In this document: in pieces, positions 26,752 through 34,371 of the stretch
Layout: each line of letters starts with the position of its first letter
Position numbering within the stretch: the first letter of the stretch is position 1
Assembly: GCA_902479075.1 (NCBI GenBank)
Contig: CABSNK010000007.1
Coordinates: 1-64,000 of the forward strand
Length of the DNA: 64,000 bases
DNA from: an uncultured Collinsella sp.
Lineage (GTDB): Bacteria; Actinomycetota; Coriobacteriia; Coriobacteriales; Coriobacteriaceae
Direction: 5' to 3'
The notes under the pieces: generated by a model
What the model was told of the DNA's origin: nothing
The model's database searches: none
The model's input: only the letters and a program-made list of their open reading frames with translations
Position numbers and translations under genes: made by a program

Positions 26752-27273
26752 CTACTTGTCCATATCGATCAAACCGTCCATAACGTGGACGGAAATTGTC
26801 CCCTGATCGGGAAGATCGAGCACAACCTGCTCGATCACGGGAATCAGCACCTCGCCGTACCGATCGCCCTCGACAACCCAAACATCGTTGGCGGGCGTCG
26901 ACATGATCTCGACAATTATGCCGAGCGAGCCAAAGCGCTCGTCGACCACCTCGCGACCCATCAAGTCGGTATAGGCGGCGTCGAGCGAATCGAGCTCAAA
27001 GTCGTCACGATTTGCCAGCACGTAGCATCCCGTGATGCCCTCGGCGGCCGTCAAGTCGTCAATGCCCTCAAACGAGACCAGATCGCCATCGCCCGTATCG
27101 GTGACGGATACGACCGTGCAAAAACGGTCGCGCTTGAGCGCCGGCGGCGTCAAGGCGACGCGCATACCCGGCGTCAATACAGAAGGAAGCCCCCGCAGCG
27201 GCTGCGCGAGGACCTCCCCCTTCCTTCCGTGCGGCTTGACCACACGGGCGATGTTTTTGTACTGGGACCTCAA
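26752..27273 (-). CDS. rimM: Ribosome maturation factor RimM
   Basis: 173 residues. 30S assembly factor that binds S19. N-terminal IARVVKPHGRKGEVLAQPL is the conserved start of the RimM barrel; YTDLMGREVVDERFGSLGIIVEI and LIPVIEQVVLDLP belong to the C-terminal PRC-like barrel. The TTG start at 27273 has only a weak upstream AGGA, but no better codon fits the conserved N-terminus. It follows khpA by four bases. Confidence 0.92.
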   Translation of the reverse strand: MRSQYKNIARVVKPHGRKGEVLAQPLRGLPSVLTPGMRVALTPPALKRDRFCTVVSVTDTGDGDLVSFEGIDDLTAAEGITGCYVLANRDDFELDSLDAAYTDLMGREVVDERFGSLGIIVEIMSTPANDVWVVEGDRYGEVLIPVIEQVVLDLPDQGTISVHVMDGLIDMDK

Positions 27274-27277
27274 AGTC

Positions 27278-27562
27278 CTAGCCCAGAACCTCTACCTCGA
27301 CTGCAGTGTCGAGGCGAGCGGCCAGTGCACGGGCGAGCGTGCGAATGGCCTTGATGGTACGGCCACGACGGCCGATGACCTTAGCGACGTCATCCTCGGC
27401 AACAGAAACCTCAATCGTGGAGGCGTCGTCACCATCGATGACCTCGAGGCTCACGGAATCCGGGTCGTCGACGATCTGAACAACGAGATATTCGACGAGA
27501 TCGGCGATGCGATCTGAGAGCATTGCCTCACCCTCGAGCTGTGCAGCGTCAACCTCAGGCAC
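27278..27562 (-). CDS. khpA: KH-domain RNA-binding protein KhpA
   Basis: 94 residues. Single KH domain with the GxxG loop in VIGRRGRTIKAIR (about residues 62-74). In other Gram-positive bacteria KhpA partners with KhpB/Jag and affects cell division and small RNA regulation; here only the family is seen. GTG start with GAGGAG six bases upstream. Its place between rpsP and rimM is the standard position for this family. Confidence 0.92.
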   Translation of the reverse strand: MPEVDAAQLEGEAMLSDRIADLVEYLVVQIVDDPDSVSLEVIDGDDASTIEVSVAEDDVAKVIGRRGRTIKAIRTLARALAARLDTAVEVEVLG

Positions 27563-27565
27563 GAT

Positions 27566-27907
27566 TTACTCCTCGGCGCCCTCAGCGGCCTCAGCGGCAG
27601 CCTTAGCGGCCTCGGCCTCTTTGGCGAGCTGCTTCTTGGACTTCTTGACGACGGTCTCGGTCTTCTCGCCCTCGTTGGCGGCCTTGACCAGAGCAGCGAC
27701 AGCGTCGGTGAGCTGAGCGCCCTTGGACTGCCAGTCAGCGATCTTCTCGAGGTCGAGGTTGATGGTCTTGGGGGCGGTCATCGGGTTGTAGCGGCCAACC
27801 TCCTCGATGATACGACCGTCACGCGGGGCGCGGGAATCGGCGACGACGACACGGTAGTACGGACGCTTCTTAGCGCCGTGACGAGCAAGGCGAATCTTGA
27901 CTGCCAA
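27566..27907 (-). CDS. rpsP: 30S ribosomal protein S16
   Basis: 113 residues from TTG 27907. VKIRLARHGAKKRPYYRVVVADSR is the S16 signature at the N-terminus and VGRYNPM follows. The frame is open to 27943, but TTG 27907 has GAGGAG six bases upstream and yields the family N-terminus. The last about 35 residues form an Ala/Glu/Lys-rich tail common in Actinobacteria. First gene of the rpsP-khpA-rimM-trmD-lepB operon. Confidence 0.95.
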   Translation of the reverse strand: MAVKIRLARHGAKKRPYYRVVVADSRAPRDGRIIEEVGRYNPMTAPKTINLDLEKIADWQSKGAQLTDAVAALVKAANEGEKTETVVKKSKKQLAKEAEAAKAAAEAAEGAEE

Positions 27908-27963
27908 AGGAAACTCCTCCAACCAAGCAGCTTTAGGCTGCAACTACAAACAAACAGTTGAAC

Positions 27964-27992
27964 ATAATACGCCATCGACGCGGGCAGGTGAA
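27964..27992 (-). promoter_or_regulatory. Probable rpsP operon promoter
   Basis: TTCACC (27987-27992) and TATTAT (27964-27969) on the minus strand, 17 bases apart. A small GCAGC/GCTGC hairpin lies in the leader at about 27928-27942. The remainder of the divergent gap up to 28096 shows nothing else. Confidence 0.5.
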
Positions 27993-28096
27993 GTCCGTGA
28001 GACCAACTTCTTCGGTGTAGTCGAAGGCAAATCCATATCTTAGACAAGAATTCGCGATTTGCAAGCACATCCACGCACCCCACATGAGCTGCGCGG

Positions 28097-28102
28097 TATA
28101 CT
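28097..28102 (+). promoter_or_regulatory. -10 element of a probably leaderless dinB transcript
   Basis: TATACT ends seven bases before the dinB ATG (28109), so transcription would begin at or next to the start codon. No ribosome binding site and no convincing -35 are present. A partial match to the Gram-positive LexA box (CGAACATACATACG, 28120-28133) overlaps the first codons; the second half-site is poor. Confidence 0.4.
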
Positions 28103-28108
28103 CATGCC

Positions 28109-29362
28109 ATGAAAAGACGCGAACATACATACGGTTATGAAGATGCTGCGGGCGTCACGCCGCCGCCCTGGACGGGACCGGCGGTGGGCCTCATGGATCT
28201 CGATGCGTTTTTTGCGAGCGTGGAGATGCTCGATCATCCCGAGTGGCGCGGCAAGCCGCTCATCGTGGGCGGCGATGCCGATTCCCGCGGCGTCGTGTCC
28301 ACCTGCTCATACGAGGCACGTCGCTTTGGCGTGCACTCTGCCATGCCCTCGGCCGAGGCACGGCGCCTCTGTCCGCAGGCCATTTGGACGCATGGGCATT
28401 TCGATCGCTACCACGAGGTCAGCGCTCAGGTCATGGCGATTCTCGCCGACGAGACCCCGCGCGTTGAGCGCGTATCCATCGACGAGGCCTTTATCGACAT
28501 CACGCCAGGTCGCTTTGCACCCGAGGACCCGCTGCTGGTTGCACGGCGCATCAGTGATCGTGTGGCGGCGCTGGGGGTGACCTGCTCCATTGGCGTGGGC
28601 TGTAACAAGACGGTCGCAAAGATCGCAAGCGAGCGGGACAAGCCATTTGGGCTGACCATCGTGCGCCCTGGAACCGAGCAGCGCTTTTTGGCAGCGCTGC
28701 CGGTATCTGCCATGAGCGGCATCGGGCGCTCGGCAGAAGAGCGACTGCGCCGCATGCGCATCTACACGCTCGGCGAGCTATCCCGCGCACCGAAATCCAC
28801 CTTGGCCTCTATTTTTGGCATCAACGGCGAACGCATGCGCCAGCGTGCGCTGGGACTCGAACTCTCCGAAGTCACGAGCCTCGATGAAGAGCGCGAGGTC
28901 AAGTCGGTCAGCAATGAACGCACCTTTGCGAAAGATTTAACTGAGCGTGGGGACATCGAAGCGGCGATTGCGCTATTGGGAGAGTCAGTGGGACGCCGTC
29001 TGCGCCGTCAGGGACTAACGGGCGCCACGGTGACGCTCAAACTCAAGTATTCGTATGGAAGCGGTCGCTCGGCACAGCGCCGGCTGCCCCATCCGACCGA
29101 CGATGAGAACATCTTCGTGGCAGTGGCGCTCGAACTGCTCGACAACATCTGGCAGGAAGGGATGCATGTGCGCCTGGCGGGCGTCGGCATGAGCGACTTC
29201 GACCATCAGGGCGGTATCCAGACCGACCTGTTCTGCGAAATCGACGACCGCGGAGCCCAATCCAGCGACCGTCGCGACCTCTCGGTCGCCATCGACGCCG
29301 TCCGAGACAAGTTCGGCGACACCGCTCTCTCCTTCGGCCGCCAATCCCGCTTCAACGATTAG
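28109..29362 (+). CDS. dinB: DNA polymerase IV (Y family)
   Basis: 417 residues. Translesion polymerase. LMDLDAFFASVEMLDHPEWRG (catalytic Asp and steric-gate region, about residues 28-48), VERVSIDEAFIDIT (catalytic DE, about 118-131), CSIGVGCNKTVAKIASERDKP and the helix-hairpin-helix MSGIGRSAEERLRRM are all intact; the little-finger domain follows. No clear beta-clamp-binding peptide is seen at the C-terminus. It is the only plus-strand gene between 1.1 and 49 kb and has a lone promoter, probably leaderless. Confidence 0.94.
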   Translation: MKRREHTYGYEDAAGVTPPPWTGPAVGLMDLDAFFASVEMLDHPEWRGKPLIVGGDADSRGVVSTCSYEARRFGVHSAMPSAEARRLCPQAIWTHGHFDRYHEVSAQVMAILADETPRVERVSIDEAFIDITPGRFAPEDPLLVARRISDRVAALGVTCSIGVGCNKTVAKIASERDKPFGLTIVRPGTEQRFLAALPVSAMSGIGRSAEERLRRMRIYTLGELSRAPKSTLASIFGINGERMRQRALGLELSEVTSLDEEREVKSVSNERTFAKDLTERGDIEAAIALLGESVGRRLRRQGLTGATVTLKLKYSYGSGRSAQRRLPHPTDDENIFVAVALELLDNIWQEGMHVRLAGVGMSDFDHQGGIQTDLFCEIDDRGAQSSDRRDLSVAIDAVRDKFGDTALSFGRQSRFND

Positions 29363-29372
29363 TCCCTATGGC

Positions 29373-29413
29373 AAAAAGAAAACCGGGCAGCTGCAAGTAG
29401 TGCAACTGCCCGG
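29373..29413 (-). terminator. Intrinsic terminator of the rsfS operon
   Basis: A 13-bp stem with one wobble (29383-29395 with 29401-29413), followed on the minus strand by TTTTCTTTTTG. It also stands between the convergent dinB stop and rsfS. Confidence 0.85.
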
Positions 29414-29426
29414 CATACGGCAGAGG

Positions 29427-29459
29427 GTAGCTAAAAAAGCCCCGTCCCAAATGAGCTAC
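29427..29459. repeat. Short palindromic element with TGGGACGGGG core
   Basis: GTAGCT (29427-29432) pairs with AGCTAC (29454-29459) around a segment which on the minus strand reads CATTTGGGACGGGGCTTTTTT. The TGGGACGGGG core is the same as in the long palindrome at 55141-55215. It abuts the rsfS stop. Confidence 0.4.
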
Positions 29460-29914
29460 TAGAGGAGGTCGAGGGGAAGCTGGGGGGCGTCGCCCCAGAG
29501 CTTTTCGAGGCGGTAGAACTCGCGCGCCTCGGGAGTGAAGACGTGGACGACAACCGAACCGTAGTCCATGAGCATCCAGGTCTTCTGCTCGCGGCCCTCG
29601 ATGGAAAACGGGTGCTCGCCGCAAGCCTCGGCGACCTTCTCCTCAATCTCGTCGACAATCGAATCGACCTGGCGGTTGTTGGTGCCGGTAGCGAGAACAA
29701 AGTAGTCGCACACATCAGAAAGCTCAGTCAGGTCGAGCACCTGAACGTCCTCGCCTTTCTTGTCGTAGGCGGCCTGCGCGGCGGCGCGGGCGACATCCTC
29801 GGCGGCGACACCGCTCGCGGACAGCGAGGCGGCAGTGCGGTCGGACGTGGCAGCGAAACTCTTGTGCTCCACACCTTCAAGAATCTGCTCGTCGGTCATG
29901 GTCTCGTCGGCCAT
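29459..29914 (-). CDS. rsfS: Ribosomal silencing factor RsfS (Iojap family)
   Basis: 151 residues. It binds L14 and blocks subunit joining. The core KKGEDVQVLDLTELSDVCDYFVLATGTNNRQVDSI (in parts, residues about 52-87) and WMLMDYGSVVVHVFTPEAREFYRLEKLWGDA are diagnostic. The N-terminal 45 residues are an extra, poorly conserved segment. ATG with AAAGAGG upstream. Last gene of a nadD-yqeK-rsfS unit. Confidence 0.93.
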   Translation of the reverse strand: MADETMTDEQILEGVEHKSFAATSDRTAASLSASGVAAEDVARAAAQAAYDKKGEDVQVLDLTELSDVCDYFVLATGTNNRQVDSIVDEIEEKVAEACGEHPFSIEGREQKTWMLMDYGSVVVHVFTPEAREFYRLEKLWGDAPQLPLDLL

Positions 29915-29941
29915 GGAATACCTCTTTCTAGACAGCCCGAG

Positions 29942-30550
29942 CTAGCGCAGCTGGGCGTAATGGTTGTAAATCGTAATAGCCGTGGGATAAAGATAACGCC
30001 CGGTCTGGATCACATAGACCAGACCCTGCGCAAAACAGGAGAAGAACAACTCGTCGAGCGAGGACTTCCCCACCATCTTGCGCAGCGCATGGGCATAATC
30101 ACCGTGGCGGTTGGGTTCGATGGCATCGGCCACAAAGACCACCATATCGAGCGGCGTCATGTCGCAAGCGCCCACGGTGTGACGGTCGACAGCCTGAAAG
30201 ACCGCCGGCGACAGCTCGGGAAAAAGCTGCGGAAGCTCATAGGCGGCAACCGGGCCATGCAAAAGCGGCGTCGCGGCAGACGGAGAGCCGGCAATCTTAA
30301 TGCCGTAATGCAGAGCGCGCGTGACCAGCTCGTCGTCGGAGAGCACCTTGTCCCAGTCATGGATCAGGCCAGCGGCAGCGGCATCAAAGCGGTTGACACC
30401 GTACACCTCGGCTAGGTGCAACGCAGTCTCGGCAACCCCGAGCGAATGCACGTAGCGCTTACGCTTATCCTTCATGCGCACATCGAGCAACTCGTGGATG
30501 CGCGTCAAGAGCGCGCGCTCGTCGCCCTCAAACTGATCTTCTACCGACAA
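29942..30550 (-). CDS. yqeK: YqeK family HD-domain hydrolase (Ap4A hydrolase-like)
   Basis: 202 residues. Metal-dependent HD hydrolase; characterised YqeK proteins cleave diadenosine tetraphosphate symmetrically. His in YVHSLGVAETA, HD in AGLIHDWDK, His in LLHGPVAAYEL and the RHTVGACDMTPLDMVVFVADAIEPNR block supply the metal ligands. The TTG start has GGGGGAG upstream. Between nadD and rsfS, the standard context. Confidence 0.9.
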   Translation of the reverse strand: MSVEDQFEGDERALLTRIHELLDVRMKDKRKRYVHSLGVAETALHLAEVYGVNRFDAAAAGLIHDWDKVLSDDELVTRALHYGIKIAGSPSAATPLLHGPVAAYELPQLFPELSPAVFQAVDRHTVGACDMTPLDMVVFVADAIEPNRHGDYAHALRKMVGKSSLDELFFSCFAQGLVYVIQTGRYLYPTAITIYNHYAQLR

Positions 30551-30562
30551 CGTTCTCCCCCA

Positions 30563-31240
30563 TCAATCAAAATCGTCTTGCCCAAGATCGGCATACAGGC
30601 CGCGTTTCCGGATATAGCCGAGCACGGACTCGCTCGTAAGATAGCGCACGCTCATGCCGCGAGCAACCCGCTTGCGAATGTTGGTCGAGCTAATCGCCAG
30701 CGCCGGAATCTGAATATAGCGCACGTCGAATGGCAGCCCCGATTCCTTAATCCGCGCCCGGGCCGTATCGATGTCAAAGCCGGGACGTGTCGCAGCAATG
30801 AAGGTCGCCAGTTCGGCAATCTCATTAGTATTGTGCCAGGTCACAATATCGATAATCGCATCGGCGCCCGTAATAAAGTAAAGCTTCACCTGTGGCGGGT
30901 AAAACTCGCGAAGGGCACGCAGCGTATCGGCTGTGTAGGTGACACCGGCACGATCGATCTCAAAGCGGCTTGCCAAAAAGGCCGGGTTCGCCGCTGTCGC
31001 GAGGACCGTCATGGCATAACGGTCCTCGGCCGGCGTCACCGGTTTGTCGAGTTTAAAGGCAGGCGAGCCCGCCGGCATAAAGAGCACGGCGTCCAAGTCG
31101 AGGGACTCACGTGCCTGCTCGGCGGTCACCAGGTGACCGTAATGGATGGGGTCAAAGGTACCGCCCATAATGCCGAGCCTAAACTCCTGCCCGTCCTCTA
31201 TGGGAAGCTCGGGCAGACCGATTCCACCGCGCAGCGACAT
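30563..31240 (-). CDS. nadD: Nicotinate-nucleotide adenylyltransferase
   Basis: 225 residues. It makes deamido-NAD from NaMN and ATP. LGIMGGTFDPIHYGHLVTAEQAR (HxGH nucleotidyltransferase motif, about residues 22-44), YFITGADAIIDIVTW and ISSTNIRKRV near the C-terminus are the family markers. A roughly 20-residue N-terminal extension precedes the core; a later start is not evident. ATG with GGAGGG upstream, four bases after the obgE stop. Confidence 0.94.
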   Translation of the reverse strand: MSLRGGIGLPELPIEDGQEFRLGIMGGTFDPIHYGHLVTAEQARESLDLDAVLFMPAGSPAFKLDKPVTPAEDRYAMTVLATAANPAFLASRFEIDRAGVTYTADTLRALREFYPPQVKLYFITGADAIIDIVTWHNTNEIAELATFIAATRPGFDIDTARARIKESGLPFDVRYIQIPALAISSTNIRKRVARGMSVRYLTSESVLGYIRKRGLYADLGQDDFD

Positions 31241-31243
31241 GGC

Positions 31244-32740
31244 TTACTCGCCCTCCGGGGTCTCGACGTCTTCCGCAGCAACAGCGTCATCGGTACCGTC
31301 AATGGCATCCACCGCGTCGACAGCCTCCAAGCTATCGTCCGCGACATCCTCGACATCAACGACCTCGACGGCGACGTCCTCGCTACCGTCCTCAAGCTCG
31401 TCCTCGAACTCCGAGAAGTCCTCGGCGCCCTCAAAGTCAAAGGCGCGCTGGCAAATGCGAACCTCGTCGCCGGCACGGCAACCGGCCTTTTCGAGCGCAT
31501 CGTCAACACCCATGCGGGAAAACTTATGCTGCAGATAGATGACGGCCTCCTCATTTTCCCAGTCGGTCTGGATAACCAAGCGCTCGATGGCGCGACCGAC
31601 AACGCGGAAGGCACCGGGCTCCTCCTGGACAATGTGGAAGCGCTTCTCGCGCTGCAGGCGGCGACGCTCCCACTCCTCGTCGCGCAAATCGACCGGCTCA
31701 TCAGAGACCGCCAGCTCAGCGCGGAGCTTGGCCACCTGCTCGCCCACGGCAAGCATCAACGTGTTGAGACCGGCACCCGTCACAGCGGACACGGCAAAGA
31801 ACATATGCCCGTCGTCGAGCGCCGCACGCTTAAGGTCGGCAATCTTGTCGGCCGTGCCCGGCGCATCGCACTTGTTGGCGACGACGATCTGCGGACGCTC
31901 CGAAAGCTCAGCGCCATACTGCTCAAGCTCACGGTTAATAATGCGATAGTCCTCAACCGGATCGCGATCCTCAAACCCGCCCGTCATGTCAACGACATGC
32001 ATGATCAAGGCCGTGCGCTCAATGTGGCGCAGGAACTGATGGCCCAGGCCACGACCCTCGCTCGCGCCCTCGATGAGACCGGGGACGTCGGCAACGACGT
32101 AAGAATATTCGCCGGCACGCACCATGCCCAGATTGGGCACAAGCGTGGTAAACGGGTAGTCGGCAATCTTGGGACGGGCAGCGCTCATACGCGCGATGAG
32201 CGAGGACTTGCCGACCGAGGGAAAGCCCACAAGCGCGGCATCGGCCATAAGCTTCATCTCGAGCTCGATCCAGTGCTCCTCAGCCGGCTCGCCGAGCTGG
32301 GCAAACGCGGGCGCGCGACGCACCGACGTCACAAAGTGAGTGTTGCCCAGACCGCCAGCACCACCGGGCGCCACGACAACGCGCTCGCCGTCGTGCACCA
32401 GGTCGGCAATCTCGAACATCGGGGTCTGCGTCTCGGGATCGAGCTCGCGGACTACGGTGCCCATGGGGACTTTCAAAATCAGGTCCTCACCGCTTTTGCC
32501 GTTGCGGCGGGCACCCTGGCCATGCGTTCCGCGCTCGGCACGGAAGTGATGCTTAAAGCGGTAATCGATCAGCGAGGACAGCTGAGCGTCGGCCTGAATG
32601 ACGACGTTGCCGCCACGACCGCCGTCGCCGCCATCGGGGCCGCCCTTGGGAACAAATGCCTCGCGCCTAAACGACATGCATCCGGCTCCGCCGTCGCCGC
32701 CACAAACGTTAATTCGGCTGATATCGGTGAACTGTGACAA
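31244..32740 (-). CDS. obgE: Obg-family GTPase ObgE/CgtA
   Basis: 498 residues. Ribosome-assembly and stress GTPase. Glycine-rich Obg domain (VCGGDGGAGCMSFRRE, GGPDGGDGGRGG), G domain with GFPSVGKSSLIARMS (about residue 167), DVPGLIEGA, and NKCDAPGT, then an OCT domain (about 350-430) and an about 60-residue strongly acidic tail (repeated Asp/Glu/Val). TTG start with AGGAGG eight bases upstream. A terminator with its T tract touching the obgE ribosome binding site separates it from rpmA. Confidence 0.95.
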   Translation of the reverse strand: MSQFTDISRINVCGGDGGAGCMSFRREAFVPKGGPDGGDGGRGGNVVIQADAQLSSLIDYRFKHHFRAERGTHGQGARRNGKSGEDLILKVPMGTVVRELDPETQTPMFEIADLVHDGERVVVAPGGAGGLGNTHFVTSVRRAPAFAQLGEPAEEHWIELEMKLMADAALVGFPSVGKSSLIARMSAARPKIADYPFTTLVPNLGMVRAGEYSYVVADVPGLIEGASEGRGLGHQFLRHIERTALIMHVVDMTGGFEDRDPVEDYRIINRELEQYGAELSERPQIVVANKCDAPGTADKIADLKRAALDDGHMFFAVSAVTGAGLNTLMLAVGEQVAKLRAELAVSDEPVDLRDEEWERRRLQREKRFHIVQEEPGAFRVVGRAIERLVIQTDWENEEAVIYLQHKFSRMGVDDALEKAGCRAGDEVRICQRAFDFEGAEDFSEFEDELEDGSEDVAVEVVDVEDVADDSLEAVDAVDAIDGTDDAVAAEDVETPEGE

Positions 32741-32754
32741 CAGAATCGCCTCCT

Positions 32755-32800
32755 ACAAAAAAGAGGGAGACCCTTGAATCCTAAAACTCAAGTGCCTCCC
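32755..32800 (-). terminator. Intrinsic terminator between rpmA and obgE
   Basis: On the minus strand GGGAG...CTTGA pairs with TCAAG...CTCCC (outer and inner 5-bp stems with a 3x3 internal loop), followed by TCTTTTTTG. The T tract is directly followed by the obgE ribosome binding site AGGAGG, so the element may set the ratio of L21/L27 to ObgE. Confidence 0.75.
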
Positions 32801-32825
32801 ACATATGTGCTCTATGAAGGGTGAA

Positions 32826-33083
32826 TTACGCGTTCGCGAGCGGGCGTACGCTGACCCTGTGCTTGATACCCTTGTGGAACTCAACGGTACCGTCGACCAG
32901 CGCGAACAGCGTGTCGTCCTTGCCACGGCCAACGTTCTCACCCGGGTGGATGTGCGTGCCGTGCTGACGGACGAGAATCGTGCCCGTGGTTACCGTCTGG
33001 CCGGCATAGCGCTTCGTGCCAAGGCGCTGACCGCGGGAGTCACGGCCATTACGGGAGGAACCGAGTCCTTTTTTGTGTGCCAT
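32826..33083 (-). CDS. rpmA: 50S ribosomal protein L27
   Basis: 85 residues. AHKKGLGSSRNGRDSRGQRLG at the N-terminus with VRQHGTHIHPGENVGRGKDDTLFA identifies L27. No extra N-terminal cleavage peptide, as in Gram-negatives and Actinobacteria. The ribosome binding site is weak (AGTAGG). Follows rplU by 33 bases. Confidence 0.97.
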   Translation of the reverse strand: MAHKKGLGSSRNGRDSRGQRLGTKRYAGQTVTTGTILVRQHGTHIHPGENVGRGKDDTLFALVDGTVEFHKGIKHRVSVRPLANA

Positions 33084-33116
33084 TGTGTATACCTACTCTT
33101 TCGTTACGAGTGTAAT

Positions 33117-33491
33117 CTACTCGGCGACGGGAGCCTCGGCAACAGCCTCAGCCTCTGCCTTGACAGCCTTCTTGGCGCGGGAGGTAGCCTGAACCTTCAC
33201 GATCTTCAGCTTGGTGAGCTGCTGACGATGACCCTTCAGACGACGATAGCGCTTGCGCTTGTGGAACTTGAAGACCAGCTGCTTCTCGCCCTTGAACTGC
33301 TCAACGATCTGAGCGGTAACCTTGGCCTTGGCCAGCTTGTCGGGATCGGTGACGATCTTCTTACCATCGTTGAGGAAGATAACCGGCAGGGTGATCTTGT
33401 CGCCCTCATTGCCCTCGATCTTCTCGACGGTGATGACATCGTCGGTGGCGACCTTGTACTGCTTGCCGCCCGTGTTAACGATTGCGTACAT
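33117..33491 (-). CDS. rplU: 50S ribosomal protein L21
   Basis: 124 residues from ATG 33491. YAIVNTGGKQYKVATDDVI and the C-terminal FKFHKRKRYRRLKGHRQQLT are L21 signatures; a 20-residue Ala/Glu/Lys tail follows. ATG is preceded by AAGGG at nine bases; the open frame upstream lacks support. First gene of the rplU-rpmA unit, with its own promoter. Confidence 0.97.
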   Translation of the reverse strand: MYAIVNTGGKQYKVATDDVITVEKIEGNEGDKITLPVIFLNDGKKIVTDPDKLAKAKVTAQIVEQFKGEKQLVFKFHKRKRYRRLKGHRQQLTKLKIVKVQATSRAKKAVKAEAEAVAEAPVAE

Positions 33492-33533
33492 GTTTACTTG
33501 CCCTTCATGCATCAGTTAGTGCAACAGCCGAAT

Positions 33534-33562
33534 ATAGTAGCAGGCGATAATACCCCCGTCAA
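33534..33562 (-). promoter_or_regulatory. Probable rplU-rpmA promoter
   Basis: TTGACG (33557-33562) and TACTAT (33534-33539) on the minus strand, exactly 17 bases apart. The -35 overlaps the last codons of the upstream DUF2344 gene. Confidence 0.7.
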
Positions 33563-34371
33563 CGAGTATGTGGAGCAAATCCACAAGTTCGCACAGGTAT
33601 GGGGCTGACGAGTCGGCCCTCGTCGTCCTCGCATGCTTGATTCTGACGCTCGACATCGTAGGAGCAGATGGTCACGAGGTCTTGCATACCGGTGGAAACG
33701 ATAGGTGCATCGACGCCCGGGGTCAAGCCCTGCAACAAAACATCAGCGGCAGAAAGCAAAATTTCCGGACGCATGGACCCCTCGTTGTCGGCATGGGTGT
33801 CGAGCATGAGCACCAGATGGTCCGGACGCTCCCCCGCCTTAAGCTCATAGCCCACGAGCGTGTGGTCAAGGTCTAGGCGTTTGCTCTTCTTACCACGCGC
33901 GTAGTCGATGCCGTGGACCGCGCGCAGCGTATCGATAGCACGACGCACCTCGTCGGCGCTCACGGGAGCCTCGGGGTCCAGATGCAAGTCGATGCGGTAC
34001 GACAGACGCGTAAGCTGAGCCGTCAGCGCCGGCGTGCGCACGTCGATGTAGGCGGCCTCGATAGGCGCCAAATCGGCAGGGGACGCCGCGACCAGGCGCT
34101 CAAACGCCTCATCGAGTGCGACGAACTCGGTCATAAACAGGTCATACCACTCGCAGGACGACGACGTGCCCACCGGCAGCGCCGACGAAAAGCCCACGCG
34201 CATGTGCGGAGAGAAGCCCTGCGTCACGGCGTAGGGCAGCCCCGCGCGACGCACGATGCGCTCAATGGTATGAATCACTTCGAGATGGCCCAGGTACTTA
34301 AGACGGTCGCGCTTGCCATAGCGAACGCGAAGCCTAAAGAGCGTGGAGTTGTCGGTCAAGCGCTCACTCAT
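33559..34371 (-). CDS. DUF2344 / TIGR03936 family radical SAM-associated protein
   Basis: 270 residues. The N-terminal RLRVRYGKRDRLKYLGHLEVIHTIERIVRRA and FSPHMRVGFSSALPVG blocks are typical of this uncharacterised family. Its ATG overlaps the stop of the radical SAM gene by four bases (ATGA), and in many bacteria the two are adjacent or fused, just upstream of rplU-rpmA. A role in tRNA or ribosome modification is often suspected from the context, but the function is unknown. Confidence 0.82.
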   Translation of the reverse strand: MSERLTDNSTLFRLRVRYGKRDRLKYLGHLEVIHTIERIVRRAGLPYAVTQGFSPHMRVGFSSALPVGTSSSCEWYDLFMTEFVALDEAFERLVAASPADLAPIEAAYIDVRTPALTAQLTRLSYRIDLHLDPEAPVSADEVRRAIDTLRAVHGIDYARGKKSKRLDLDHTLVGYELKAGERPDHLVLMLDTHADNEGSMRPEILLSAADVLLQGLTPGVDAPIVSTGMQDLVTICSYDVERQNQACEDDEGRLVSPIPVRTCGFAPHTR

